A stretch of DNA of 64,000 bases from Mortierella sp. BCC40632 (GCA_011634665.1 WAEK01000002.1:2624501-2688500), one strand, 5' to 3'. Positions 13,155-26,157 are shown, counted from the first letter of the stretch. Numbers and translations are program-made. The notes: generated by a model not told the origin, from the sequence alone.

Positions 13155-14331
13155 GGAAAGAAGCATTATCTCTCTCTCTCTCTCTCTCCTCTCCCTCTAT
13201 GCTAATGGCTTTCGCAATGGGTGTAGTTTTCAGTTATTTTGATCTACTTTTTTTATGTACCAGTTCAGTTACCCACAATTAAAATGGCTCTTTTTTGCAT
13301 TGTAAATTGGACAACAAGGTAGACTTTTGGGAGTGAGAGTAGTGATTTAGCTATCCAGTTGGTGTGTGGTGTTGGCAAAACCCAAGGAGTCGGTTGTGGG
13401 ACAACGTTGAGAAAGGAGAATCAAGTGATTTTTTTTTTTTTTTTTTTTTGAGAGACCCAAGGAAGTGAATCCTAGATCTGTCTTGAACCACCACCTCTAG
13501 AACTAATTGTCTGTATCATACGTGTTAGGCCACCCTGGGCGTTTGAGCCTGTTTACCATGTGTGTGTCCCAGCTCCCTGTAAAAAAAAAGGTACCATCGT
13601 AGAGATCGGGAGGGGGGGTGACATGCAGATGTTCTTTTGCTGTTATGTTGGAGCAGCGCTCCTCCTGGAAAAGGAGGGGTTGTACAATCAATGGGAAGAA
13701 AAGAGAGCTCACAACCGGCTTGTGTGGCCCATCCTCATTCGAAAAAAAGTTCGCACAGACGCTCTTGGGCTTCTATTCGTAAGGTAGAAGGGAGAGGGAG
13801 AGGATTGGAGAGCGAGATTGACGTCAAGAGCAGTCTGTGGATGGTTGCTGGGAAGGAGGATCCAAAAAAGAAGGGTCTCGTGCACGAGAGAGGTTTCCCG
13901 AGAGCACACAGGAGGGACATGGTGCGCGGAGAAGGGAGAGGGAGAGGGGTACTCCAGTCTGGGAAGGGATTTTCGAAGCGTGATGATGTGGCCGCGCCGC
14001 ACACGCCCAAAGAGAAGAGAGCCGATACGACATTGGGAGATAGAAATAGAGAGAGAGAGAGAGGTTAAGCGATAGCCTCATAAAGAAGCTTTTTTTTTTT
14101 TTTCTCATCTTCTTTCTTTCTCATCCTCTTTCTTTCCTCTCCATCCTTCTCCTCAAGATTTCTCGGGAGCAACTCGTCTTCTTCTCTCCAGCATCCTCCC
14201 TCCGTCCCTTACGTCGATAGGAAGAAAAAAAAAAAAAAAAAAGGAAACAGGACAACGCGACATTTCCTTTCTTGCATCTTCAGTCTCATCATCTCTTTTT
14301 TTTTTTGTCTGAAGCTCATCCCATTTCTACA
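13155..14331. other. Intergenic region between permease and lectin genes
   Basis: No gene supported. It contains the permease 3' flank with a (TC)n tract at about 13170-13188, a T20 run at about 13431-13449, purine-rich DNA at 13780-14065, and a CT-rich stretch at 14100-14215 that probably belongs to the lectin 5' leader. Confidence 0.6.
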
Positions 14332-16428
14332 ATGACCATCTCCAAGAAGCAGTTCTTGTTTGGTGCCGCTACGGCCGGTGCCATCCTCATGTCGGCATCG
14401 ACAGGAATGATCCAGCCCGCTCAGGCCTACTATGGTTACCAGGATAATGAATCCAACGTGATGCGAAACTTTTCCATCCACGCGCCTTATATCGGTAAGT
14501 CCGATCTCAGCCCATCTCTTCATCTTGATATCCTCATCTTTTGTCTCCTGGAACTACCTAGAGGAGGAGGGGAGGGGGGAGTGGAGCCAAAGTGAGGTCT
14601 CGACCATTGTTCAAAGGACCAGATGACATGCCCGACAGGATGTCAAGAAGGAGAGAGAAAGAAAGAGAGACCCATCTGATGAGATCATCTCCTGGCCCTG
14701 GTTCCTTGAAACACAGGCGAGTCATTCTAGCAGATGATGAGATGGACAGTTGACCTGATCACCTCACAGGTTGTCAACGATGGCTCCTCTTCTCTTCTCC
14801 TTTTTTTCTCTTTCCCACGCATTCTCACTCTCACTCTCGCACCTTCACTCCCAATCTTTATTATACAACGGCTCCATAATGATCGCAGAGTCAGGACCAG
14901 GGAAAGAAAAGTGGATAAATAAGAAGAGAGCTTTTCCAGGAAGAGCGTTTTTTAGACGGGATTGAGTAGATCGTGGCAGTGGAATGGGACATGAATCGTG
15001 GGGACCTCAAAAACTCATAGTTTGCTTTTTCTCTCCCCCCCCCCTTGTGTGGCCGCATAGACTATGATCTTCAGAGCCGCTGGTTCGACTTCGGAGGGGA
15101 CGCGATCATCAACACGCACCGTTATCTTCGTTTGACTCAGGACATGCCTTCGCAGAACGGATGGCTCTGGAGCCGTTATGTAAGAAGCACCTTCCATACA
15201 TGCAATTCTTTGTCAATTGAGTGGATCGTCCTTTCCTGGGTTGAGCACTCATTGGAGCGAACGAACGAACACTTGGTATTGCAATGATCACTCATCCTCC
15301 TTGATTCCTCCTCCCGTGCTCATCTTGGTCATCTGTCTCAATAGGGTTTGGATGCAGATAACTTCCAGATCGATGTCGAGTTCCAGATCGGCGGTAAGGG
15401 TGATGGTGTGGTTGGTGACGGTATGGCCATGTGGTTGACCAAGGATAGAGCCGTGGTCGGTCCCGTCTTTGGTAACCGCGACTATTTCGAGGGATTGGGC
15501 ATCTTCATGGATACCTATGCCAACTCCAGACAGGCTGTAAGTTCAACAAGGAGCTCTTTTTTCCTCTTTTTTCCTTTGTGTATCCGCTTCGCCCAGGGCA
15601 TCCTTGAGCTAAGTGAGAAACCTTGCCTCTTTGTTTTTTTCTTTTTCATCTAGCACTCCTTCCCTTACGTGATGGCCATGATGGGTGATGGTCGTACCAA
15701 GTATGATCATGACAGAGATGGTCTTCAGAACCGTCTTGGTGGCTGTGAAGCTGCTATCCGAGGCAAGGATTTCTCGGCCTCGCTTCGTCTCACCTACTAC
15801 CGCAGCACTGGGATCCTTAACGTAAGTCATCATGACAGTCCTCATACCATGCCTATGTAAACTGATGTCTATTTTTGAGCACATCGTTCCTGGCTCATAC
15901 CTAACCACGCAAGGTCATGATGGATTTTTATTCTTTTTGCTGTTTAACAGGTCAAGCTTCAGACCCGTGGCGATGATGTTTGGGATGATTGCTTCACTTT
16001 GACGGGTATCCAGCTCCCCAAGGATCCTTACCTGGGATTCACTGCTGGTACCGGTGGAGTCCATGACAATCACGATGTTATTGCTGTCCGGACTAGCTTG
16101 TTGACAAAGGTCGAGGATTACACTAGCATGGTAAGTGATTCTTGCAAGTTCTGCATGCGTCTCTTTGCCTTTGGATAATCTTTTTCTTTCTTTTCTATTT
16201 GATCCGAGTCAGGCAAAGCTTTAACATTTCAACTTTTTTTTTTTTTTTTTTTTCTTTTTTTTTTTTTTTAAAAAAAAAAAACAGCGCAAGAACAGCACTC
16301 CTCCTCCCTCGTCCAAGTCTGGCATGGGTAGCGCTTTGAAGTACATTTTGGGATCTGCAGTCTTTGTTGGTGTTATCTTTGGCTTCTACAAGATGTCTCA
16401 GAAGAGCAACAATGCCAAGCGCTTCTAA
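14332..16428 (+). CDS. L-type lectin cargo receptor (VIP36/ERGIC-53/Emp46-47 family)
   Basis: Predicted type I membrane lectin that binds mannose-type glycans on secretory cargo in the ER-Golgi pathway. Six exons: 14332-14494, 15061-15179, 15345-15536, 15654-15821, 15951-16130 and 16285-16428, all in frame, 321 aa. Residues 1 to about 31 form a signal peptide ending AQA. The lectin domain follows: RWFDFGGDAIINTHRYLRLT, the GDGMAMWL strand, and FEGLGIFMDTYANS, the family's ligand/calcium-site region. The last exon encodes a Ser/Pro stalk, one membrane helix (ALKYILGSAVFVGVIFGFY) and a short cytosolic tail ending KRF, resembling the KRFY tail of VIP36. The gene converges on the first F-box gene. 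Its last exon is the source of three decayed copies downstream. Confidence 0.95.
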
Positions 16429-16949
16429 AACAACAACAACAACAACAACAACACAGCACAAAAAAAAATAAGAAGTAGATTTGTTTGTTGTTTGTTTTTT
16501 TTTAGCCAACCATTGCAGTTGTTTAAGCATCAATGAAACAAAAGGAATTTTTACAATTACTAGAAAGATGAGAAAGGGTCGAACCAAGTGGGTTGTTAAA
16601 GAGTCGAGCATGAGGTTGTTGCTGCTTTTTTATAATTTAAAGAAAGCAGCAAAGGAAGAGGTGGATCTCCCTAATGATGTTTTGTATCCTGCTTATCGAA
16701 TAGTCGTCCCTCTTTTTGGAGAGGAGAAGGAATGGGAAAATGAACAAATGGACAAGTCTCTTTCTTCCTCTTTGCTTTTCACCGCTCTACTAACAGCCCG
16801 GGGGAGAACCTTTAACAGAGAGTCACTAGAAGATGCTCATTTCCAAGCTTCCAGGATGGGTAATCTCGTCCAATACGACCCCCCCTCCCTCCCTTGCAAG
16901 AATGCTAACGATATGGGAAAGGGGGATCCTCTCTCTCCTCCTTCCCAGC
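16429..16949. other. Convergent 3' flanks of the lectin and F-box 1 genes
   Basis: No gene. It begins with a (CAA)n tract at about 16429-16453. The same sequence type, including the CAA tract, follows each lectin-exon copy in the array. Confidence 0.7.
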
Positions 16950-19900
16950 CTACAACACTTTTGGAACATAAAAAGTCCGTGGTTGATAGAGCTCATACGT
17001 CCGATTCCCTGGTCTCTTCGCGTACTCGTCCCTTTCGTTCTTGGCAATGGCCTTTAAACCCACTTCTCTCTTGAAAACCCTAGAGAGTGTAAACCCTTTA
17101 GAGAAATTGGCATAAAATTTTGGTCTCTCCCCTTGATAGTCAATCAAGTCTGGAGGTACTCCATGGGCGTGTTTCTCTAGAGCTCTCTTGAGGATCTTGA
17201 ATCCCTGTTCGATGTCTCGTATTTGATCACGAGGATCATTTTCGTGGAATCCCAATAAATGGCTAAGGTTTGGTGCATATCTTGATACTATGTGGGTCCA
17301 GAAATGAGGAGTGTCATTATCCCAGTTGCCTTCGAATCTGAGGGACTGAAGCTTGCTCTTCATATTTGGATATGAAAGGTGAGGTCTTGATACGTCAGAA
17401 GCGACATTGCTGTCATTCACCAGGGTATCTGAGGGAGTAATAGACTCTTCTGAAATTTGATCCGACGGTAATGGTAGGAATTCTGCTGTTTCCATAAGTA
17501 AGGACAAGGACAGTTGTGTCCATGTGTGATCGAGATCAAAAGATGGATCTTGTGGGACAAGAGTCTGACAAGAGTAGAGCTTGGCTAGAGCCTGTTCTCG
17601 TGTGCTCAGAAAATGATAAACTCTTTCTTCGGGAGCCTCAAGGCGAAGATCTCTAAGTGAAGGGAAATGAGCAAATTGCTCAAGATGGAACACCATCGCT
17701 ACGGGGCCTAGGAGGTGAAGACTAGACAGGGATTCTGAAGACCAATTCCAGGGATAGAATCTAGACTTTGGGGTCCAACTTGAAGAAGAGCTTGTCATCC
17801 TCTATTAAATCGGAGTCATATAAAAAACAAGTCAGTGGGCAGTATAGAGGGAGGGAGAAGAGAATGAGAAAATAAAAAGAAAAACGAGATTGAGAAATCA
17901 AAAGGACAAAAAGAGAAGGAGGGATGGAAGCCAAGGGTAATCAAACGATTACTTACAGGGATAGCCTGGATGTCGTCAGGACATTCTTTCATGTACATGT
18001 TTGCAAAGCATGGGAACCATCCTTGATTGTCCACACTCATTTCTAGACTCTCTAGGTTCTTCATGAACCGGATTGACTCGAAATCAAACTGTATAGCAAC
18101 TATGCCTGATAGGTATAATCGTCTCAGCCGCGGTAGTTTCCAGGTTGGCAATAGCGTCAATGACTCCAAGTAGGCTGATTGTTGCGATGACTCGATGTAG
18201 TTTGTAGAGTGGTAGGTGAATATGCCTCCGTTATTTGATCGAATCGTGAGGGTCTCGAGAAGTGGACATTGATCAAACGATCCGACCGAAACGTCTCCTT
18301 CAAACGAGATCTCGATATCACGCACTCTTGGGAGATACCAGTCAAGACCAATAGATACTCTAGGAATACCATGCAACTCAAGGGTATTTCCTAATGGGGT
18401 CGCGTCCATGTAAGTCTCGAAGTCGTCCCCGAAGGAAGTCGAATGCTTGATCTGAATGACTTCGATAGTATCTCCACATGCTTTGACCATGTCATTGAAC
18501 GCATGAATGGTATGCCAGTACTTGGTGTTACCCTGTAACCTGACTTCTGAAAGCTTGGGAAGTGGTCGCTGCTGGTTCATCCATGATTCAGACTTGCTCA
18601 TCTGATCAATGACAGTCGGTGAGGTGTTGAGCCATTGAAACATAGAGAAGTGTCCGACAGCCATGTCAAGACTCCGTAGTTCAGGACAACGTCGCAGGAA
18701 TGCCTCAATTGCTGGACCTTCGTCAAGCTCCCAGCGTGCAATATCAAAATCATAGAGTGAAACGAGCCTATCGGTTTCGATCGAATGCGATTCTTCATAG
18801 AAATAAGGCAAGGTTCCAATAAACATCGACCTGGGACGGCCAATTGCTTCATACAACATTTTTATCGGATAGTAGATGCCTTTCCATTCCTTGCGTTCAT
18901 TCTTCCAGAACTCCATGCTTATGTGTGGAAAGTTCATGGGTAGATTTAACGTGCGCTTCAACGCCGTATAATCAAGATCCAACCGACGTTTGTATGGAAA
19001 AGCTTCTTGGTTCAGACGAATAAGACGTACGGCATCGAGTGCAAACGCGTAGTTGTCGGTATTGGGGTCGGACAAGGTGATGGCTAGAGTCTGAAGACTT
19101 GGCATCTTGGTCGCAAAGTCGACGAACATAACTGAGTCCTCAATATTGAATCTGAGGCGCGTGATTCTTTGGCAATTATGCTGAAGCAAGAGCCGAGAGA
19201 GGTTAACACGGAGCCTTTGTCGACTGGGATCCTCTGGTGCATTCTCTGAGTCGCTGTCATCTGAGTCGCTGTCATCTGAATAACCAGTCTCTGAATCAAG
19301 GTCCGAGTCAATAGGTGGCCAAGGTTGAAATATGTCATGATCATGGCAATGAGAATCCAAGAGGGAAAGAGACGTGAGATATGTAGAATAGTCGACAGTA
19401 GTCAATTGAGAATACGATTCCACTGGGTTGAAAGACGAGTAGGAGAGCGCCAATCCATATTCGTTCATGATGGATTCCAAATCTGTCAAAACATTGATCT
19501 CTTGGAAACGACTCTCTAACAACTGACGCATACTCCGACTTGAAGGAATTGAATCCTCGATCTCTTGAGACTTTTCTTCTACCTCGTTCTCGCTTCGACG
19601 CATCAACTGTCCCTCCATGTCAATTACACCTTGTCGCTTCAACCACTCGTATTGCAAGGCCGAGCGAAGAACCAGAGCCAGCAGTTGAGAGGTAGCTTTA
19701 GACTCACACGAATCTCTGTGAATGTAGTAGTACTTTCGGCGCTCGCTGAAGGAGCGGCTCAACAACAGCCTCAGAGCTTCTTCAAAGAAGAACCGATTCA
19801 CTGTCAGGAGACCGACGAGCATACAGGCATCGTGCTTGAACTGCTGTATAATAATGAGGAGACATTCGTTGGGGAGTCGCTGTTGCCGGCTGCTTTCTAT

Positions 19901-20053
19901 TAAGCGAGCAAGCGAGCAAGCGAGAGAGACCAAGGACAGTTACTAGATATTCAGACAATACCCTCTTTGGAGAAGACGTTACAAGTGTGACGCAGTTGGA
20001 AAGTCATTGAACAAACCTAAGCTACTGGCGATGTGTGCAGCTTCAATGGCCAT
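16950..20053 (-). CDS. F-box / leucine-rich-repeat-like protein, array copy 1
   Basis: Probable substrate-recognition subunit of an SCF ubiquitin ligase. Exons on the minus strand: 20053-20017 (37-base mini-exon, MAIEAAHIASSL), 19896-17957 and 17801-16950, joined in frame to give 942 aa. The F-box is at about residues 19-57 (LPNECLLIIIQQF ... LTVNRFFFEEALRLLL). The rest is a string of degenerate leucine-rich repeats (for example LESLTLLPTWKLPRLRRLYL). An acidic Ser-Asp repeat lies near residue 220. The large frame itself has no ATG before the F-box, only a TTG, so the upstream mini-exon is the likely start; it is conserved in all four copies. Intron 1 is 120 bp and intron 2 is 155 bp. The substrate is unknown. 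Confidence 0.85.
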
Positions 20054-20167
20054 TGTTTAACAGGAGTAGAGGGGGGGGGGAGAAGAGGGAGAGAGCTGAA
20101 CTGTGGAAGAAGGTGAGGGGAGGAAGAAGATGCTTAGTCTATCCATAAATCAACAGTGAGGGTTCTA

Positions 20168-20175
20168 TATTTATA
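20168..20175 (-). promoter_or_regulatory. TATA box of F-box copy 1
   Basis: TATAAATA on the minus strand, about 115 bases before the predicted ATG, at the same relative place in all four array copies. Confidence 0.6.
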
Positions 20176-21112
20176 CTGACTCTCTCTAGCCAAGCTGACT
20201 TTGTCTGTAGAGGGCTTCCAACACATCTTACACCTGCAACAAGCTACCGCAGTTGCTTCCTTGTATCTTTTTATCTTTTTCTTCTATTTTTTCCATTTTT
20301 TTTTTTTTTTTTTTTTGCTCTCCGTTACCAACTTTTTTGTGTACTTCCAAGTTTCAATCCTCGTAGTCTATCCTCACAGCTCTTTGACCACAGTCGCATT
20401 TTGTTCAAGGGAACCTGCTTGGTACTTCCCTCGACCCCTCGAGCACTGTGTTACTTCCAATAGACCGAGTATTCGTACTTAACCTAATCCTCTCTTGGTT
20501 CTCTGGCAACAACTCGGCTAATCTGAGTATGATTTTATTACAGGACTTGTCCTCTCTCTCTCTCCTTCTTGCAGCTGATGCTCACAGTTTGTCCTGTGTA
20601 ACTGCTACCTCTCCCCCCTCAGTCAAGACACGCTTGTAATGGAGCACTCCTGTTCGGTACTCCAGTGTTTCCCTTCAAATCTCTGCTTCTTGAGCAATAC
20701 GGCCATATCCCTCAATTTTCTTTAATAATTGGCTCTGGGTAGCCGACTGTTGTAGAACAGAACACTGGTTACCAGATTTGAGGCTTTCGTTCTCGATATG
20801 TTTTTCCCTACAGATGCTTCCTCTACCCGTCAACCGACTTTTTCATTTTCTAGAGTGGGGAAATCTAATTAAAAAAAAAAAAAAAAAAAACTCTCTCTCT
20901 AGTCAGATCTGGCCCAGTTGAGTAGAAGACACGCACGCACTCCATGCATGAGACAAAGATGGTATTATCGGCCCCCCCCTTTGGTCGAACGATCCCTTAA
21001 TGATGTGACAACCTTGGTCCGAAAACAATGGATTGGGATTCAACCTTTACCAGAGACAATGATGAAGAACGGTTACTCGCATGTTAAAGGTCGAGACTCC
21101 CCCTCAAAAAGG

Positions 21113-21255
21113 CCCAAGAACAGCATTCTCCTCATTCGTCCAAGTCTGGCATCGGTAGCACTTTGAAGTACATTTTAGGATCTACAGTCTTTGTCGGTGT
21201 TATCTTTGGCTTCTACAGGATGTCCTAGAAGAGCAAAATTATCAAGCGCCTCTAA
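21113..21255 (+). pseudogene. Decayed copy of the lectin gene's last exon (unit 2)
   Basis: Closely matches lectin exon 6 (16285-16428), followed by a similar CAA tract. A one-base deletion near the start shifts the frame, and the codon pair TCT CAG has become TCC TAG, a stop. There is no intact upstream lectin exon, so it cannot be expressed as a lectin. It arrived with the duplicated block. Confidence 0.9.
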
Positions 21256-21798
21256 AAAACAACAACAACAGCAACAACAAAAAACAAAAAAAAAAAAAAA
21301 ATAATGAAAAGTAGATTTGTTTGTTTGCTTGTTTTTAGCCAACCATTGCGGTCTTTCAAGCATCAATGAAACAAGGGAGTTAATACAATTGCTAGAAAGA
21401 TGAGAAAGAGTGGACGTTGAGTGGATTGTTACAAAGTCGAGCATGGAAGTAAAAGGCATGGCTGTTGCTGTTGTTTTTTATGATGTAAAGAATAGGAAGC
21501 AGCAAAGGAAGAAGTGGATTTCCCTGATGATGTTTTGTATTCTGTTTATCGAATGATCGTCCCCTCTTCTTGGGGAGGAGCGAGAAGGACGGAAATGTGA
21601 ACGAATGAACAAGTCTCTCTTTTCCTCTCTACCTCTCACCGTTCTGTTAACAACTCAGGAAAGAACTTTTAGAGAGTCACTAGAAGGCACTCATTTCCAA
21701 GTTCTCAGGATGAGTAATCTTGTCCAATACGATCCCTCTTCCTTGTCAGAATGCTGGCGAGATGAGAAAGGAGGATCCTCTCTCTCCTCCTTCCCAAC

Positions 21799-24700
21799 CT
21801 ACAACACTTTTGGAACATAAAAAGTCCATGGTTGTGTGAACTGATACATCCGATTCCCTGGTCTCATCGTGTACTTGTCCTTTTCGTTCTCGGCAATGGC
21901 TTTTAGTCCCATTTCCCTCTTGAAAACTTTGGAGAGTATATACCCTTTAGAGAAACTGGCATGTAATTTTGGTCTCTCCCCTTGATAGTCAATCAAGTCT
22001 GGAGGTGTTCCATGCGTGTGGTTCTCTAGAGCTCTCTTGAGAATCTTGAATCCCTCTTCGATATCTCGTATTTGATCACGAGGATCATTTCTGGTGAATC
22101 CCGATACATGGCAGAGGTTTGGTGCATATCTTGATACTATGAGGGTCCAAGTATGAAGAGTGGCAGTATTCCAATTGCCTTCGAATCTGAGGTACTGAAG
22201 CTTGCTCTTCATATTTGGATATGAAAGGTAAGGTCTTGATACGTCAGAAGCGACACTGCTGTCATTCACCAGGGTAGTTGAGAGAGGAATAGACTCTTCT
22301 GAAATTTGATCCGACGGTAATGGTAGGAATTCTGCTGTTTCCATAAGTAAGGGCAAGGACAGTTGTGTCCATGTGTGATCGAGATCAAAAGATGGATCTT
22401 GTGGGACAAGAGTCTGACAAGAGTAGAGCTTGGCCAAAGCTTGTTCTCGTGTGCTTAGAAAATAATAAACCTTTTCTTCTGGAGGCTTGAGGCGAAGCTT
22501 TCTAAGTGAAGGGAAATGAGCAAATTGCTCAAGATGAAACATCATCGCCATTGGACCCTTGAGATAAAGGTTGGACAGCGATTCTGAAGACCAATTCCAG
22601 GGATAGAATCTAGACTTTGGGGTCCAACCTGAAGAAGAGCTTGTCATTCTCTATTGAATCGGAGTCATATCAAAAAGCAAGTCAGTGAGAAGACAAAAGG
22701 AAAAGAAAGAAGAGGTGGTGAAATCAAAAGGACACAAAGAAAAGGAGGGAGAAAGCCAAAGTCATTCAAACGATTACTTACAGGGATAGCCTGGATGTCG
22801 TCAGGACATTTTTTCATGTACATATTTGCAAAGCATGGGAACCATCCTTGATTGTCCACACTCATTTCTAGACTCTCTAGGTTCTTCATGAACCGGATAG
22901 ACTCGAAATCAAACTGTATAGCAATTATGCCTGACAGGTTCAATTTTCTCAGCCGCGGTAGTTTCCAGGTTGGCAATAGCGTCAATGACTCCAAGTAGGC
23001 TGATTGCTGCGATGACTCGATATGGTTTGCGTGGTAACTGACGAATCTGTCTCCATTATTTGATCGGATAACAAGAGTCTCGAGAAGTGGACATTGATCA
23101 AACGATCCGACCGAAACAACTCCCTCAAACGAGATCTCGATATCACGCACCCTTGGGAGATACCAGTCAAGACCAATGGATACTCTAGGAATACCATGTA
23201 ACTCAAGAGTGTTTCCTAATGGGGCCGCGTCGATGTGGGTCACGTAGTTGTCCTTGAGGGAGATTGATTGCCTGATCTGAATGACTTCGATAATATCTCC
23301 ACATGCTTTGAATATGTCATTGAGCGCATGGATGGTATGCCAGTATCTTCCATCACCCAGTAACTTGACTTCTGACAGCTTGGAAAGCGATTGCTTCTGG
23401 TTCATCCATGATTTAGACATGTTCATCTGATCAATGACAGTCGGTGAGGTGTTGAGCCATTGAAACATAGAGTAATGTCCGACAGCCACGTCAAGACTCC
23501 GTAGTTCATGACAACGTCGCAGGAATGCCTCCATCGCCGGACCTTCATCAAACTCCCAGCGTCCAATATCATGATCCGAGAGTGATACGAGATTGCCGGT
23601 TTCGATCGAATGCGATTCTTCATAGAAATAAGGCATGGTTCCAACCTTCATCGACCTTGGGCGACCAATTGCTTCATACAACATCTTTATCGGATAGTAG
23701 GTGCCTTTCCATCTCTTACGTTCACTCCTCCAGAACTCCATGCTTATGTGTGGAGAGTTTCGAGGTCGATCTTGGATATTGCCATACGCTCTATAATCAA
23801 GATCCAACCGACGTTTGTATGGAAAGGCTTCTTGGTTCAGACGAATGAGACGTACGGCATCGAGTGCAAACGCGTAGTTGTCGGTATTGGGGTCGGACAA
23901 GGTGATGGCTAGAGTCTGAAGACTTGGCATCTTGGTCGCAAAGTCGACGAACTGAGCCGAATCCTCAATATTAAACCTGAGGAATGTGATTTGTCGACAG
24001 CTGTGCTGAAGCAAGAGCTGAGAGAGATACATAAAGACTCTTAGTCGTCTGGGATCCTCTGGTGCGTTCTCTGAATCAAGGCCAGAGTCAATAGGTGGCC
24101 AAGGCCGGATCAGGTCTTGATTAAAGTATTGATAATCCAAAATGGAAAGAGACGTGAGATATGTAGAATAGTCGACAGTAGTCAATTGAGAATACGATTC
24201 CACTGGGTTGGAAGACGAGTAGGAGAGCGCCAATCCATATTCGTTCATGATGGGTTCCAAATCTGTCAAAACATTGATCTCTTGGAAACGACTCTCTAAC
24301 GACTGACGCATACTCCGACTTGAAGGAATTGAATCCTCGATCTCTTGAGACTTTTCTTCTACCTCACTCTCGCCTCGACGCATCAGTTGTCCCTCCATGT
24401 TAATTACACCCTGTCGCTTCAACCACTCGTATTGCAAGGCCGAGCGAAGAATCAGAGCCAGCAGTTGAGAGGTAGGTTTAGACCCTCCTGAATCTCTGCA
24501 TCTGTAGAAATGATCTTGGCACTTGTCGAGGGTGTAACCCAACAACAGCCTCAGAGCCTCTTCAAAGAAGAACCGATTCACTGTTAGGAGATTGGCGAGC
24601 ATACAGATATCGCGCTTGAACTGCTGTATAATAATGAGGAGACATTCGTTGGGGAGTCGCTGTTGCCGGCTGCTTTCTATTAAGCGAGCAAGCGAGCAAG

Positions 24701-24833
24701 CGAGAGAGACCAAGGACAGTTACTAGATATTCAGACAATACCCTCTTTGGAGAAGAGGTTACAAGTGTGACGTAGTTGGAAAGTCATTGAACAAACCTAA
24801 GCTACTGGCGATGTGTGCAGTTTCAATGGCCAT
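21799..24833 (-). CDS. F-box / leucine-rich-repeat-like protein, array copy 2
   Basis: Paralogue of copy 1. Exons: 24833-24797 (mini-exon, MAIETAHIASSL), 24676-22782 and 22650-21799; 927 aa, all in frame. Same architecture: N-terminal F-box, then degenerate leucine-rich repeats. The acidic Ser-Asp tract of copies 1 and 3 is nearly absent (DSGLDSENAPED). The segment just after the F-box (GYTLDKCQDHFYRCRDSGGS) differs strongly from copy 1. Intron 2 is 131 bp, shortened by about 24 bp relative to copy 4. Its middle part (GRWEFDEGPAMEAFLRRC) is almost the same as copy 4. Confidence 0.85.
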
Positions 24834-24974
24834 TGTTTAACAGGAGTAGAGAGGGGGGGGAGAAGAGGGAGAGGGAGGGAGAGAGCTGAACTGTGGAAGA
24901 AGGAGAGGGGAGAATAGGAAGAGGATGAAAAAGGAGATGCTCAGTCTGTCCATAAGTCAACAGTGAGGGTTTTG

Positions 24975-24982
24975 TATTTATA
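24975..24982 (-). promoter_or_regulatory. TATA box of F-box copy 2
   Basis: TATAAATA on the minus strand, about 140 bases before the predicted ATG, matching the position in the other copies. Confidence 0.6.
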
Positions 24983-25061
24983 CTGGCTCTCCAGCCAGAC
25001 TGACTTTGTCTTTAGATGACTTTCAACACACACTGCAACTGCAACAAGTTACCGCAGTTGC

Positions 25062-25102
<41 letters not shown>

Positions 25103-25319
25103 ACACCATCAGCTACCAACTTTTGTGTACCAATAAGGTTTGGCCCTCGCAATCGATTTTTTCGACCCTTTGACCGCAGTTAAATTTTGTTCGAGGGGTT
25201 TGCTTGGCACCTCTCTTGACCCCTCGAGCACTGACTGAGTATTCGTACTTTAGCCCAATCCTCTCTTGGTTCTCTTGCAACAGCTCGGTTAATCTGAGTA
25301 TGGTATGATTACAGGGCTT

Positions 25320-25358
<39 letters not shown>

Positions 25359-25572
25359 AACTAATGCCTATAGTTTGTCCTATGTGCAACTGTCATCTCT
25401 TACTACTCACTCAATGCGCACTTGCTATGGAGTACTCCTATTCTGTGCTCCAGTGCTTCCTTTCAGATCTCTGCTTCTTGAACAACATGATCATATCCCT
25501 CAATCTCCTTGAATAATTGACTCTAGGTACTCCTCTCGAGGAACTTGAAGAAGCCTGAGGCTCATATTATTT

Positions 25573-25949
25573 TTGAACATGACAAAGATTCCTTACAGCT
25601 ATCCTTTTGGTATACCCCATACCGAGCTCCTTATTCGTTTAACCCAAGAAATCTCTCCTCCTCTCGCTCCCCATTCAAACGCTGAGTTGGGTCTGTATCC
25701 TGTGGGGGAGGGGATCAATGCCTCCCATCATCTACTCATAGCTAAAACAAGTATAACAGAGCAGGACGATCAAATGGAGAGACATCGAAGGCAGAGAGAC
25801 TGGTACTATTCATTCTAGGCATTGTATGAAGCGATTGGTCATCCATGATCGAAGGACGTGAGCATCTTTTTTTATTCTGTGAAGAGCCATACTCTTTCGA
25901 AACCGAAAACCCTGTGTTGCCTGTAGACTACAATATGGACTGTTAGAAA

Positions 25950-25990
<41 letters not shown>

Positions 25991-26157
25991 AAAAGGAGAA
26001 GTGGACCCAAATGATGGAGGCATTCCTACGACGTTGTCCCCTGGTTGCAAATATCTTTGATATGGCTATCACCCCTCCCTCGTCCTCAATTCTCTTTTTC
26101 AATAGGTCAAACCACCTAGACCAGCTAGACAAATCTCTATTATCTTTGAGTTTTTAA
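25573..26157 (+). pseudogene. Inverted, decayed F-box/LRR fragment in the unit 2 spacer
   Basis: Read on the + strand, opposite to the four intact genes, this stretch matches the middle of the F-box proteins in order: LLIRLTQE (intact: RLIRLNQE), then a Met-Glu ... Trp-Tyr-Tyr segment, ALYEAIGHP (MLYEAIGRP), SFETENP (SIETGNL), MMEAFLRRCP (AMEAFLRRCP) and NHLDQLDKS (VIDQMSKS). Stops and frame changes interrupt it at about 25816 and 25840, and a (GA)n microsatellite at 25955-25987 sits inside. It is a relic of an older copy in the other orientation. Confidence 0.8.

Noticed and set aside
20201..20482. Plus-strand frames in the F-box spacers (also at 30605, 25318, 35710)
   Set aside because: They recur only because the spacers are duplicated; they contain T and CT runs, differ by frameshifts between copies and resemble nothing known.
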